Assembly (NCBI GenBank): GCA_017308515.1
Contig: JAFKEN010000015.1
Span: 1 to 52,019, forward strand
Source of the DNA: Actinomycetales bacterium
GTDB lineage: Bacteria > Actinomycetota > Actinomycetes > Actinomycetales > Microbacteriaceae
Direction: 5' to 3'
Length of the DNA stretch: 52,019 nucleotides
Shown here: positions 29,305 to 38,325 of the stretch, one piece after another
Layout of the letters: the number at the start of each line of letters is the position of its first letter
Position numbering within the stretch: the first letter of the stretch is position 1
The notes under the pieces: model-generated
What the model saw: only the letters and a program-made list of their open reading frames with translations
Databases searched by the model: none
What the model was told of the DNA's origin: nothing
Position numbers and translations under genes: made by a program

Positions 29305-30519
29305 TTACTTCTTCTTCCCGGTGTAGTGCGGGTTCTCCCAGATGACGCTGCCGCCCTGGCCGAGGCCCACACACATCGCGGTGAGGCCGTAGCGCACCTC
29401 GGGGTGCTCCTCGAACTGGCGGGCGAGCTGGATCATGAGGCGCACCCCGCTCGCGGCGAGCGGGTGGCCGAGCGCGATCGCGCCGCCCCAGGGGTTGACG
29501 CGGGGGTCCTCGTCGTCGATGCCGAAGTGGTCGAGGAAGCTCAGCACCTGCACGGCGAAGGCCTCGTTGAGCTCGAACAGACCGATGTCGTCGATCGACA
29601 GGCCCGCGGTGCGCAGCGCCTTCTCGGTCGAGGGGATCGGGCCGATGCCCATGACCTCGGGCGCGACGCCCGCGAAGCCGAAGGACACCATGCGCATCTT
29701 GACGCCCAGGCCGAGCTCCTCGGCGGCGTCGGCCGAGGCGAGCAGCGAGACGGTCGCGCCGTCGGTGAGCGGCGAGGCGTTGCCGGCGGTCACCCGACCG
29801 TGCGGTCGGAACGGGGTCTTGAGACCCGCGAGACCCTCCATCGTGGTCTCGGGGCGGCGGCCCTCGTCCTCGGTGGCGAGGCCCCAGCCCTCCTGCGAGC
29901 GGATCGCGACCGGGATGAGGTCGGGCTGGATCTTGCCGGCCTCGTAGGCCGCCTGCACGCGCTGCTGGGAGCGCAGTCCGAAGCGGTCGGAGCGCTCCTT
30001 GGTGAGCTCCGGGAAGCGGTCATGCAGGTTCTCGGCGGTGATGCCCATGTTGAGGGCGGCCGGATCCACGAGCTTCTCCGCGAGGAACCGAGGGTTCGGG
30101 TCGGCGCCCTCGCCCATCGGGTGGTGCCCCATGTGCTCGACGCCGCCGGCGATCCCGATGTCGTACTGACCGAAGCCGATCGCGGCGCCGATGGTCGTCA
30201 CGGTCGTCATCGCGCCCGCGCACATGCGGTCGACGGCGTAGCCGGGCACCGTGATCGGCAGCCCGGCGAGGATCGCGGAGGTGCGGCCGATCGTCAGGCC
30301 CTGGTCGCCGGTCTGGGTGGTCGCCGCGATCGCGACGTCGTCGACGCGCTCCTTGGGCAGCTTCGGGTTGCGCTCGAGCAGGCCGATCATGGCCTTGACG
30401 ATGAGGTCGTCGGCGCGGGTGCCCCAGTACTGGCCCTTCTCGCCGGCACGGCCGAAGGGGGTGCGCACGCCGTCGACGAAGACGACCTCGGCGCGGGATG
30501 CGGGAGCGGAGCGGGCCAC
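29305..30519 (-). CDS. fadA: Acetyl-CoA C-acyltransferase (thiolase)
   Basis: A 404-aa thiolase that cleaves 3-ketoacyl-CoA to acetyl-CoA and a shortened acyl-CoA. The acyl-accepting Cys100 is in AVDRMCAGAMTT, the active-site NEAFAV, GHPLAASG and CVGLGQGG segments are intact, and the length is standard. The GTG start at 30519 is preceded by AGGAGG four nucleotides upstream. It is the first gene of the fadA-fadB operon. A likely -10 (TAGGCT, complement of 30582-30587) gives a leader of about 55 nt. Confidence 0.95.
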   Translation of the reverse strand: MARSAPASRAEVVFVDGVRTPFGRAGEKGQYWGTRADDLIVKAMIGLLERNPKLPKERVDDVAIAATTQTGDQGLTIGRTSAILAGLPITVPGYAVDRMCAGAMTTVTTIGAAIGFGQYDIGIAGGVEHMGHHPMGEGADPNPRFLAEKLVDPAALNMGITAENLHDRFPELTKERSDRFGLRSQQRVQAAYEAGKIQPDLIPVAIRSQEGWGLATEDEGRRPETTMEGLAGLKTPFRPHGRVTAGNASPLTDGATVSLLASADAAEELGLGVKMRMVSFGFAGVAPEVMGIGPIPSTEKALRTAGLSIDDIGLFELNEAFAVQVLSFLDHFGIDDEDPRVNPWGGAIALGHPLAASGVRLMIQLARQFEEHPEVRYGLTAMCVGLGQGGSVIWENPHYTGKKK

Positions 30520-30581
30520 GATGCCTCCTGGATCGGGGGGCGCGGCGCGATCGCGCGGCGCCGAGATGGGGGATCGGTGCC

Positions 30582-30587
30582 AGCCTA
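30582..30587 (-). promoter_or_regulatory. Likely -10 element of the fadAB operon
   Basis: TAGGCT on the minus strand lies in the 117-nt gap between fadA and the RNase D gene. No convincing -35 is seen. A GC-rich imperfect inverted repeat (about 30540-30562) sits just downstream of it. Confidence 0.35.
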
Positions 30588-30636
30588 GGCAGCCGCCGAG
30601 GGGCGCGCCGAGCGCGCGCGGGGACCTCTCGGCTTC

Positions 30637-31887
30637 CTACGAACCCTCGCCGTCGGGCTCCGCCGCGGCTTGGGCCGCTTCCACAAAGGACTGGGCGATC
30701 GGTTGTGCGGTCTGCTCGGTCTGCCAGGTGCGCGCGCCGAGCTCCTGGAGGGCGCTCGCGACCGACTCGGGGGTGATCGGATCCGGCGGCGACCACGCGA
30801 CCCGCCGCAGCAGCTCGGGCGTCAGCAGGTTCTCGACCGGCATGACGAGCGACTCGGCGAGCTCGGTCACGGCGGCGCGCGCGGCGCGCAGGCGTGCGTC
30901 GGCCTCCGGATTGCGGTCGGCCCACGCCCGGGGCGGGGGGAGGGCGTCGCTCGGGGGCCGCACGACCGGGGTCTCGGTCGCGGCACGCCCGGCTTCGACG
31001 GCCGCCCACCATCGGTCGAGCTGATTGCGGCTCGCCCGCCCGGTGAACTCCTTGAGCGCCGCGAGGTCGCGCTTGGTCTCGGGCATGGCGCGCGCGACGG
31101 CGGTCAGCGAGGTGTCGGGAACGAGCCGGCCGGGCGCGGTGTCGATCTCCTGGGCGTAGGCGTCGCGCGCCTCCCAGAGCGCCTTCGCGACGGCGAGCTG
31201 ACGGCCGGTGCGCAGCGTGTGCAGCCCGGAGAGGCGTCGCCACGCGTCGACGCGCACGGGGGTCTCGCGGTGCAGCACCGCCTCGAACTCCTGACGGGCG
31301 AACTCCGTCTTGCCGGCGGCGTCGAGCAGCTTCGCGACCTCGTCGCGCAGCGCGGGCAGCAGCTCGACGTCGAGGGCGGCGTAGACGAGCCAGCTCTGCG
31401 GCAGCGGGCGGGTCGACCAGTCGGCGGCCGAGTGCTCCTTCGCGAGATGCACGCCGAGCAGGTCCTCCACGACGGTGCCCAGGCCCACCCGCGGCAGGCC
31501 CGCGAGGCGCGCGCCGAGCTCGGTGTCGAAGATGCGCTCGGGATCGAGGCCCAGCTCGCGCAGGCAGGCGAGATCCTGGCTGGCGGCGTGCAGGATCCAC
31601 TCCTCGCCGCGCATGACCTCGGCCAGCTCGGAGAAGTCGCCGATCGCGGGCGGGTCGAAGAGGAACGTGCCGGCCCCCTGCCGGAAGACCTGCACGAGGT
31701 AGGCGCGCTGCGAGTAGCGGAAGCCGGAGGCTCGCTCCGCGTCGACGCCGAAGGGGCCGGATCCCGCCGCGAGCGCCGCGACCGCCGCGAGATAGCCTTC
31801 GCGATCGTCGATCACGACGACCGGATCATGCGGAGCCTGCTCCGCGGGCGGCTCGCCCGCGGACTGTGCGCGACGTGCCTCAGCCAC
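30637..31887 (-). CDS. rnd: Ribonuclease D family 3'-5' exonuclease
   Basis: A 416-aa DEDD exonuclease that trims stable-RNA 3' ends. The catalytic residues are seen in FGVDAERASG (DxE), the LHAASQDLACLRELG segment and YAALDVELLPAL (YxxxD). An HRDC domain follows (about residues 215-300, TGRQLAVAKALWEARDAYAQ). The GTG start at 31887 overlaps the end of the DUF3000 gene by 8 nt, so both are on one transcript. This pairing with DUF3000 is common in actinobacteria. Confidence 0.9.
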   Translation of the reverse strand: MAEARRAQSAGEPPAEQAPHDPVVVIDDREGYLAAVAALAAGSGPFGVDAERASGFRYSQRAYLVQVFRQGAGTFLFDPPAIGDFSELAEVMRGEEWILHAASQDLACLRELGLDPERIFDTELGARLAGLPRVGLGTVVEDLLGVHLAKEHSAADWSTRPLPQSWLVYAALDVELLPALRDEVAKLLDAAGKTEFARQEFEAVLHRETPVRVDAWRRLSGLHTLRTGRQLAVAKALWEARDAYAQEIDTAPGRLVPDTSLTAVARAMPETKRDLAALKEFTGRASRNQLDRWWAAVEAGRAATETPVVRPPSDALPPPRAWADRNPEADARLRAARAAVTELAESLVMPVENLLTPELLRRVAWSPPDPITPESVASALQELGARTWQTEQTAQPIAQSFVEAAQAAAEPDGEGS

Positions 31888-32479
31888 GAGCCGCCCGGTG
31901 CTGCGGCAGCAGTCCCACGGTCTCGCCCCGCGGGGGCAGCCCCGCGAGCAGGCAGACGAGTTCGATCCAGGCCTCGACGTGCGCGGTCAGCTGGGCCGGG
32001 TCGGCGTCGGCGGGCGACCAGGAGGCGCGCAGTTCGAGCTGGGCGCCGTCGGCGCCGGCGAGCTCGCCGAACCCGGTGGAGAGGATCTTGGTCGCGGTGC
32101 CGGAGGCGGCCCGATGCCGGGCGCCGCCCTGCTCGAGCGCGTCGAGCAGCCACGACCAGGCGACCTCGGCGACGAAGGGGTCGATGCCGATCTCGGTCTC
32201 GAGCGGCGCCTGGGCGAACGCGACGATGCGGAAGGGGCCGCCCCACGGCTCGGGCTCCTCGGCGTCGTGCAGCAGGATGAAGCGGCCGGTGCCCAGCACC
32301 GAGTCCACGCCGTGACTGCGGGGGCGCACGTCGCCCGCGAGGGCGACCGATTCGGGCGCCACGCCCTCGGGGGCCGCGATCTCGCTCACCTCGAACTCGG
32401 GGCGCCCGGTCGCGGCGCGCACCGCCTCCTCGGCGACGCGGAAGGCCGCCGGCACCGCCTCGACTCGGGTAACCGCCAC
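31880..32479 (-). CDS. DUF3000 family protein
   Basis: A 199-aa soluble protein matching DUF3000: AFRVAEEAVRAATGRPEFEVSEIAAPEG at the N-terminus, the GTGRFILLHDAEEPEPWGGPFRIVAFAQAPLE core and a C-terminal VEAWIELVCLLAGLPPRGE motif. The role is unknown. The GTG at 32479 lies six nucleotides after TAGTCT (minus strand), so the message is probably leaderless. The gene overlaps RNase D at its 3' end. Confidence 0.9.
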   Translation of the reverse strand: MAVTRVEAVPAAFRVAEEAVRAATGRPEFEVSEIAAPEGVAPESVALAGDVRPRSHGVDSVLGTGRFILLHDAEEPEPWGGPFRIVAFAQAPLETEIGIDPFVAEVAWSWLLDALEQGGARHRAASGTATKILSTGFGELAGADGAQLELRASWSPADADPAQLTAHVEAWIELVCLLAGLPPRGETVGLLPQHRAARG

Positions 32480-32485
32480 CTCAGC

Positions 32486-32495
32486 AGACTAGGGT
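32486..32495. promoter_or_regulatory. Overlapping divergent -10 elements
   Basis: AGACTAGGGT holds TAGTCT on the minus strand (six nucleotides before the DUF3000 GTG) and TAGGGT on the plus strand (32490-32495). The two share the central TA, so polymerase can probably occupy only one at a time. The plus transcript would have a leader of about 55 nt. Confidence 0.45.
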
Positions 32496-32556
32496 TTCGA
32501 CGCGAGCGGGCCGCGTACGGCGCGCCGACCGTGGACGGTCGCCGGAGGGAGCGGGC

Positions 32557-33870
32557 ATGTCGGGAGCGGGGAGGCGGGCAGCGAAGACCGCGGCGGCGGG
32601 CACGGGTTCGCCGGGCACGGGTTCGTCGGGCACCCCGTCGGCGGGCACCCGCGCGGCACGGATCGCCGCCGGTGTCGGCATCGGCGCCCTCGCGATCGTC
32701 GGGGCCGCGGCCGCCGCGACCGCCGCGCTCAGCGTCGTCGCCGCGCGCACCGTGCTCACCCCGCCCTCGCGCCGCGTCGAAGACGTGCCGATCCGCCGCG
32801 TCGACCTGCGGGCGGGCCTCATCGTGCTGGGCTCCAACCCGGAGTCGCGCATGCCGGGCGAGTACAGCTTCTGGTTCGACCAGGTCGCCGGGCACGCGCG
32901 GGTCGGCGAGATCATCGCCCAGACCCCGAGCACCGTGACCCGGCGCCTGCTCGGCGTCGACTTCGGCGACCTCACCACCGCGCGGCGCGGCCGGATGAGC
33001 GGCTGGTTCTACCTGCATCCGAGCGACCTCGACGGGGTCGCCTGGTCCGACGTCGAGATCCCGACGCCGCTCGGCGCCGCGCCGGCTTGGTACGTGCCGG
33101 CCGACGCGTCGCGCGTCTCGGAGGACTGGGCGATCCTCGTGCACGGCCGCGCGGTGCAGCGGCCCGAGACCCTGCGCGCGGTGCCCCCGTTCCGCGCCGA
33201 GGGCTACGACTGCCTCGTCGTCTCCTACCGCAACGACGGCGAGGCGCCGCGCTCGCACGACTACCGCTACGCGCTCGGGGACCGCGAGTGGCACGACGTC
33301 GACGCCGCGATCGGCTATGCGCTCGCGCACGGCGCGAAGCGGGTCGTACTCATGGGCTGGTCGATGGGCGGCGCGACCGTGCTGCAGGCGATGTCGCGCT
33401 CCGCGCACCGCGACGCCGTCCAGGGCGTCGTGCTCGAATCGCCCGTCGTGGACTGGATCACGACCCTCGACTTCCAGGCGAAGGCGCACCGCATGCCCTG
33501 GCCGGTGCGTCTCGGGGCGCTGACCCTCATCCGTGCCCGGTGGGGGCGCGTCTTCACGGGTCTCGCGGAGCCGCTCGACCTGGCCCGGCTCGATTTCGTG
33601 ACGCGGGCCGCCGAGATCGACCGGCCGGTGCTGATCCTGCACTCCGACGACGACGGCTTCGTGCCCTCGGCCGCCTCGCGCGCGCTCGCCCTCGCGCGCC
33701 CCGACCTGGTGAGCTTCGAGGAGTTCCAGGTCGCGCGGCACGTCAAGCTGTGGAACTACGACCGCGATCGCTGGGAGGCGGCGATCCGGGTGTGGCTCGG
33801 CGAGCTCTCCGGGGCACGGCGTCGCCGCAGCCGCGCCGAGACGTCGACTCCGTCGAGCGCGGAGGCCTGA
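32557..33870 (+). CDS. Membrane-anchored alpha/beta hydrolase
   Basis: A 437-aa protein. A low-complexity N-terminus (GTGSPGTGSSGTPSAGT, from a repeated 14-nt unit) precedes one transmembrane helix (about 33-65). The hydrolase domain follows: oxyanion region VHGRAVQRPE, nucleophile Ser269 in GWSMGG, acidic LHSDDDGFVP and catalytic His in ARHVKLWN. The length between domains suggests a lid of about 100 residues. The ATG has GGAGGGAG five nucleotides upstream. The substrate is unknown; the catalytic domain probably lies outside the membrane. Confidence 0.85.
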   Translation: MSGAGRRAAKTAAAGTGSPGTGSSGTPSAGTRAARIAAGVGIGALAIVGAAAAATAALSVVAARTVLTPPSRRVEDVPIRRVDLRAGLIVLGSNPESRMPGEYSFWFDQVAGHARVGEIIAQTPSTVTRRLLGVDFGDLTTARRGRMSGWFYLHPSDLDGVAWSDVEIPTPLGAAPAWYVPADASRVSEDWAILVHGRAVQRPETLRAVPPFRAEGYDCLVVSYRNDGEAPRSHDYRYALGDREWHDVDAAIGYALAHGAKRVVLMGWSMGGATVLQAMSRSAHRDAVQGVVLESPVVDWITTLDFQAKAHRMPWPVRLGALTLIRARWGRVFTGLAEPLDLARLDFVTRAAEIDRPVLILHSDDDGFVPSAASRALALARPDLVSFEEFQVARHVKLWNYDRDRWEAAIRVWLGELSGARRRRSRAETSTPSSAEA

Positions 33871-33882
33871 GAAGCCGCGCGG

Positions 33883-34350
33883 TCAGGCCGCGGGCAGCTC
33901 CCGCACCTGACGCTTCGCGCGCCCGAGCATGCCCGTCATGCCGCGCAGCCGCAGCGGGCTGACCGAGTCGGTGAGACCCAGGGTGAGGGCGAAGTCCTCG
34001 GGGATCGCGAGCACCTGCTCCGGCGTCAGGCCCGTGATGCCCTGCGCGAGGATCGAGGCGAAGCCGCGCGTCGTCGGCGCCTCCCGCGGGGCGGTCGCGT
34101 GCATCCGCACCCCGGTGCCCTCGCGCTCGAGCACGATGAACACCGGCGACTGGCATTCGTCGACCCGCTCCAGCAGGTCGGGGTGGTCGGCGAGTCGCGG
34201 CGGCAGCTCGGGCAGCTCGTTCGCGAACTCGAGCAGCAGCTGCAACCGCTCCGGCTTGTCGACCGCGAGGAACTCCTCGCGGATGCCGTCGAGCACCGGG
34301 CCCGCGGAGGCGGGCTCGGCGCCGTCGGCCGGAACGGCGGGGGGCGTCAT
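33883..34350 (-). CDS. sufE: SufE-like sulfur acceptor
   Basis: A 155-aa SufE-family protein, which accepts persulfide sulfur from a desulfurase or sulfurtransferase for Fe-S assembly or thiolation. The acceptor Cys66 lies in the expected loop [29 protein letters not shown] and [23 protein letters not shown] are standard family segments. Its ATG overlaps the stop of the rhodanese gene (ATGA), so the two proteins are made together and probably act as a donor-acceptor pair. No sufS is nearby. Confidence 0.9.
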   Translation of the reverse strand: MTPPAVPADGAEPASAGPVLDGIREEFLAVDKPERLQLLLEFANELPELPPRLADHPDLLERVDECQSPVFIVLEREGTGVRMHATAPREAPTTRGFASILAQGITGLTPEQVLAIPEDFALTLGLTDSVSPLRLRGMTGMLGRAKRQVRELPAA

Positions 34351-35249
34351 CGCGCCGCCACGACCCCCGGCTCGGAGCCGGTGACGATGGGCACCCGCAC
34401 GGCGTTGCCCCACTCGGTCCACGATCCGTCGTAGTTGCGCACGTTCTCGAAGCCGAGCAGGTACTTCAGCGCGAACCAGGAGTGGCTCGAGCGCTCGCCG
34501 ATGCGGCAGTAGGCGATGACGTCGTCGGCGGGGCGCAACCCGATCTCGTCGAGGTAGATCGCCTCGAGTTCGTCGCGCGACTTGAAGGTGCCGTCCTCGG
34601 CGACCGCGCGGGCCCACGGCACGTTGCGGGCGGTCGGGATATGCCCGCCGCGGAGGGCTCCCTCGTCGGGGTAGTCGGGCATGTGGGTGCGCTCGCCGGT
34701 GTACTCCTGGGGGGAGCGGATGTCGAGCAGCTGCGCCTGGCCGATGCGCCCCAGCACCTCGTCCTTGAAGGCGCGCAGGGTGGTGTCGTCGCGCTCGACG
34801 ACCGGGTACTCGGCCGGCTCGGGCGTCGGGATCTCGGTCGTCATCGGGCGGCCCTCGGCCTCCCACTTGCCGCGCCCGCCGTCGAGCAGGCGCACGTCCT
34901 CGTGGCCGAAGAGCGAGAAGACCCACAGCGCGTAGGCGGCCCACCAGTTGTTCTTGTCGCCGTAGACGACGATCGTCGCGTCGCGGGCGATGCCCTTCGC
35001 CGACATGAGGGCGGCGAAGCCGGCGCCGTCGAGGTAGTCGCGGGTGACGGGGTCGTTGAGCTCGGTGTGCCAGTCGACCTTCACGGCGCCGGGGATGTGC
35101 CCGGTCTCGTACAGCAGCACGTCCTCGTCGGATTCGACGACGACGAGGCCGGGCTCCCCGAGGTGCTCGGCGAGCCACTCCGTCGTGACGAGCCGTTCAG
35201 GGTGCGCGAACTGGGTCAGGGCGGGACTGGGGTCGAGGGCGAAGGTCAT
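34347..35249 (-). CDS. Thiosulfate sulfurtransferase (tandem rhodanese)
   Basis: A 300-aa protein with two rhodanese domains. The N-terminal domain (residues ~15-135) lacks the catalytic Cys and has YGDKNNWWA at that place. The C-terminal domain carries Cys248 in [11 protein letters not shown], as in the mycobacterial SseA/CysA group. It would transfer sulfane sulfur from thiosulfate to an acceptor. The ATG at 35249 has GGAG five nucleotides upstream; longer readings have no ribosome site. Coupled sufE follows directly (ATGA). Confidence 0.93.
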   Translation of the reverse strand: MTFALDPSPALTQFAHPERLVTTEWLAEHLGEPGLVVVESDEDVLLYETGHIPGAVKVDWHTELNDPVTRDYLDGAGFAALMSAKGIARDATIVVYGDKNNWWAAYALWVFSLFGHEDVRLLDGGRGKWEAEGRPMTTEIPTPEPAEYPVVERDDTTLRAFKDEVLGRIGQAQLLDIRSPQEYTGERTHMPDYPDEGALRGGHIPTARNVPWARAVAEDGTFKSRDELEAIYLDEIGLRPADDVIAYCRIGERSSHSWFALKYLLGFENVRNYDGSWTEWGNAVRVPIVTGSEPGVVAAR

Positions 35250-35327
35250 AGCGGCTCCAGAGTGAGGGCCGGGGGAGTCGACGTCGCGGCATCGACCGGC
35301 CGGGCCGGGCTCCGTGCGGTCGCGCGG

Positions 35328-35333
35328 TAGCAT
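35328..35333 (+). promoter_or_regulatory. Likely -10 element of zapE
   Basis: TAGCAT fits TANNNT and would give a leader of about 50 nt to ATG 35391. Confidence 0.3.
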
Positions 35334-35390
35334 GGCGTCCTGTCCAGACTACGCAGTCGGACCCGGGCCCGCAGTCGTGCCGCCAGTTCG

Positions 35391-36461
35391 ATGACGGATG
35401 TTACGAGGCCCATGACCCAGTCCCGCGGAACCCACGCGCCGGTGATCTCGCTCACCGAGCGGGATCCGGCGATGACCGGCGAGGAGATCGCCGCCTCGCT
35501 CACCCCGCCCCGCCAGTTCGCCGGCGTGACCCTCGCGGGCTACCACCCGGACCCCGGCTACCCCTCGCAGGAGAGCGCCCTCGCCGCGGCGCAGTCTTTC
35601 GCGGGCGGCCGCGCCTCCGGCGGCGGCATCTTCGGGCGGCGCCGCGGCCCCGCGCCGAAGCCGGGCATCTACTTCGACGGCGGCTTCGGCGTCGGCAAGA
35701 CCCACCTGCTCGCGGCGCTCTGGCGGCTCGTGCCGGGGCGCAAGTACTTCGGCACCTTCATCGAGTACACCGCGCTCGTCGGCGCGATGGGCTACCAGCG
35801 CGCGGTCGAGCTGCTGTCGGGCTCGGCCCTCGTCGCGATCGACGAGTTCGAGCTCGACGACCCCGGCGACACGATGGTCATGACGCGTCTGCTCGGCGAG
35901 CTCGTGCAGGGCGGCACCCGCATCGCCGCGACCTCCAACACGCCGCCGAACGCGCTCGGCGAGGGACGGTTCGCGGCCGCCGACTTCCTGCGCGAGATCA
36001 CCGCGCTCGGCGACCGCTTCGACGTCGTGCGCATCGACGGGCACGACTACCGCCAGCGCGACGTCGAGGGCCACGCTCGCCGGACCGACCCGGAGGAGCT
36101 CGACGCGCGCCTCGCCGAGGTCGCCGGCGACGGCCCGATCGCGGTCGACGACTTCGACGCGCTGCTGGCCCACCTCGCCCGCGTGCACCCCTCGCGCTAC
36201 GTGCGCCTCGTCGACGACCTCGGCGCGCTCGGGCTGCGCGACGTGCGGGTGCTCACCGACCAGTCGGAGGCGCTGCGCTTCGTCGCGCTCGTCGACCGGC
36301 TCTACGACGCACAGGTGCCGGTCGTCGCGACCGGCGTGCCGCTCGACGAGGTGTTCGGCGAGGAGATGCTCGGCGGCGGCTATCGCAAGAAGTACCTGCG
36401 CGCGGTCTCGCGCCTCATCGCGTTGACGACCGACGCCGCGCCGGGCACGGACGCCGACTGA
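35391..36461 (+). CDS. zapE: ZapE/AFG1-family ATPase
   Basis: A 356-aa AAA-type ATPase. Walker A is GGFGVGKTH (around residues 97-105), Walker B is ALVAIDEFEL, and the sensor-1 region is ATSNTPPNALGEGRF. RYVRLVDDLGALGLRDV and GGGYRKKYLRAVSRL end the protein as in ZapE. The E. coli protein contributes to division under stress; in actinobacteria the role is not settled. Neither ATG 35391 nor ATG 35412 has a well-placed ribosome site; the first is used because it keeps the longer N-terminus, and the second (MTQSRG) remains possible. It converges with the antiporter gene. Confidence 0.88.
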   Translation: MTDVTRPMTQSRGTHAPVISLTERDPAMTGEEIAASLTPPRQFAGVTLAGYHPDPGYPSQESALAAAQSFAGGRASGGGIFGRRRGPAPKPGIYFDGGFGVGKTHLLAALWRLVPGRKYFGTFIEYTALVGAMGYQRAVELLSGSALVAIDEFELDDPGDTMVMTRLLGELVQGGTRIAATSNTPPNALGEGRFAAADFLREITALGDRFDVVRIDGHDYRQRDVEGHARRTDPEELDARLAEVAGDGPIAVDDFDALLAHLARVHPSRYVRLVDDLGALGLRDVRVLTDQSEALRFVALVDRLYDAQVPVVATGVPLDEVFGEEMLGGGYRKKYLRAVSRLIALTTDAAPGTDAD

Positions 36462-36497
36462 GCGCGGCGCGATCCACGCGCCCCGCTCGCCCGCGCC

Positions 36498-38009
36498 TCA
36501 CTCGTAGGGGATGAAGAGCGCGGTCGCGCCGATCGCGACGGCCGAGAGCACGATCGCGTAGGGCAGGGCCATCGCGAGCATCCGCAGATAGCCCAGCCGG
36601 ATGAGCGGCGCGAGTGCCGAGGTCAGCAGGAACAGGAACGCCGCCTGCCCGTTGGGGGTCGCGACGCTCGGCACGTTGGTGCCGGCGTTGATCGTGATCG
36701 CCATGTGGTCGAAGGTCGTGCGGTCGATGAGGCCCGATTGGAAGGCCTGCTCGACCTCGTTGATGTAGACCGTCGCGACGAAGACGTTGTCGCTGATCGC
36801 CGAGAGCACGCCGGTCGCGCCGAACAGCAGCAGCAGCTGCTGCAGCCCGTCGCCGCCGAGTACGAGGTCGATGACCGGCCGGAACAGCTCCTGGTCGTGG
36901 ATCACCGCGACGACCGCGAAGAACGTCACGAGCAGCGCCGTGAAGGGCAGCGCCTCCTCGAAGGCGTGGCCCAGGGACCGTTCGTTGATGACCCCGTTGA
37001 AGGCCGTCGCGAGCACGATGATGCCGAGCCCGACCAGTCCGACCTCGGCCACGTGCAGGGCGAGCGCGACGACGAGCAGCAGCGCCGTCACGGCCTGCAC
37101 GACGAGGCGCGCGGTGCGGCGGGGATCGTGGGCGGCGGACTGCGAGGTATCCCACTCGACCATGACGGTGCGCACCGAGTCGGGCAGCTTGGCGCCGTAG
37201 CCGAAGCGGCCGATCCTCTCGAGCAGGGCGGCCGTGAGCAGGCCGAAGACGAACACGGGCAGCGAGATCGGCAGCATCCGCAGGAAGAACTCCGTGAACT
37301 CCCACCCGGCCTTCTCGCCGATGAGGAGGTTCTGCGGCTCCCCGACGATGGTGGACAGGCCGCCCATCGCGGTGCCGACCATGGCGTGCATGAGGATGCT
37401 GCGCAGGAACGCGCGGAACCTGTCGAGATCGCCGGCCCAGTCCTCGTGCACGGACCCGTCGTCGGCGTGGTCGTGGCTCTCGTCGTCGCCGCGCCGGGAG
37501 GCGAAGCGGTGGTACAGCGTGTAGAAGCCGGTCGCGACGGCGATGATGACCGCCGCGACGGTCAGCGCATCCAGGAAGGCCGAGAGCACGGCGGCCGCGC
37601 CCATGAAGGTGAGCGACAGCAGGAGTTTCGAGCGCACGGCGACGAGCAGCTTCGTGAACAGCAGCAGGAGCAGCTCGCGCAGGAAGTAGATGCCCGCGAC
37701 CATGAACATCAGCAGCAGGATCACGCTGAAGTTCGACTCCGCCTCGTGGAAGACCGAATCGGGGCTCGCGAGCCCGAGCGCGACGGCCTCGATGGCGATG
37801 AGGCCGCCGGGCTGCAGCGGGTAGCACGTGAGCGCCATCGCGAGCGTGAAGATGAACTCCGCCACGATGAGCCAGCCCGCGAAGAAGCCGCCGAAGGTGA
37901 GGTAGACGATCGGGTTGACGATCAGGAAGCCGAGGATCGCGACCTTGTACCAGCGGGGGGCGGCGCCGAGGAAGTTGGCGGCCGCCGAACGTGTGAGCTG
38001 CGCGATCAT
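36498..38009 (-). CDS. nhaB: Na+/H+ antiporter NhaB
   Basis: A 503-aa membrane antiporter that exports Na+ in exchange for protons. The sequence is collinear with the proteobacterial NhaB from end to end: [86 protein letters not shown] and [19 protein letters not shown]. About 11-12 helices are predicted, with an acidic His/Asp-rich cytoplasmic loop near residue 175. GGGAGGA precedes the ATG by five nucleotides. NhaB is best known from gammaproteobacteria and is not the usual actinobacterial antiporter type, so horizontal origin is plausible, though base composition now matches the host. Confidence 0.92.
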   Translation of the reverse strand: MIAQLTRSAAANFLGAAPRWYKVAILGFLIVNPIVYLTFGGFFAGWLIVAEFIFTLAMALTCYPLQPGGLIAIEAVALGLASPDSVFHEAESNFSVILLLMFMVAGIYFLRELLLLLFTKLLVAVRSKLLLSLTFMGAAAVLSAFLDALTVAAVIIAVATGFYTLYHRFASRRGDDESHDHADDGSVHEDWAGDLDRFRAFLRSILMHAMVGTAMGGLSTIVGEPQNLLIGEKAGWEFTEFFLRMLPISLPVFVFGLLTAALLERIGRFGYGAKLPDSVRTVMVEWDTSQSAAHDPRRTARLVVQAVTALLLVVALALHVAEVGLVGLGIIVLATAFNGVINERSLGHAFEEALPFTALLVTFFAVVAVIHDQELFRPVIDLVLGGDGLQQLLLLFGATGVLSAISDNVFVATVYINEVEQAFQSGLIDRTTFDHMAITINAGTNVPSVATPNGQAAFLFLLTSALAPLIRLGYLRMLAMALPYAIVLSAVAIGATALFIPYE

Positions 38010-38186
38010 GGCGTCCTCCCGTGTGCCGTCCGCGGGCCGTTCGGCCCGGGGCGGGTCGCGCGGGCATCCGCGGGATGCGCGCCGAGTCCCTTCCCTGCCC
38101 GATCGATCCTACCGGGGCACTTGCGGGCGGATTCGTGGGGGATCGGGGGCGGCCCGAAACACGATGTTTACCTTCGCCGGTCGCGC

Positions 38187-38224
38187 GTAACAGGGGCGAA
38201 ACACCGGGACAGCGCTGCGGAAAC
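38187..38224 (+). promoter_or_regulatory. GlnR box upstream of amt
   Basis: GTAAC-N6-GAAAC-N6-ACAGC-N6-GAAAC follows exactly the alternating a-site/b-site layout of actinobacterial GlnR (GTnAC-n6-GAAAC repeated). Three of the four half-sites are near perfect; the third (ACAGC) is degenerate. A further GAAAC-N6-TTTAC lies at 38156-38171. The likely -10 (CAGACT, 38235-38240) follows 10 nt after the box, so GlnR would activate amt under nitrogen limitation. Confidence 0.7.
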
Positions 38225-38234
38225 AGGCCGACGA

Positions 38235-38240
38235 CAGACT
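38235..38240 (+). promoter_or_regulatory. Likely -10 element of amt
   Basis: CAGACT lies about 86 nt before ATG 38326. No strong -35 is present, as expected for an activator-dependent promoter. The remaining 316-nt gap between nhaB and amt shows no gene. Confidence 0.35.
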
Positions 38241-38325
38241 GACGCCCGTGCCACGAGTGCGGCCGGCCCCCCGCCCCGTCCTCTCCGGCGCGACCTTTGC
38301 AAACCTATGAGAGGTACGAAACTCC

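Noticed and set aside
30541-30600. Rho-independent terminator of RNase D in the GC-rich repeat
   Set aside because: The inverted repeat is imperfect and lacks a T-run; evidence too weak to list.
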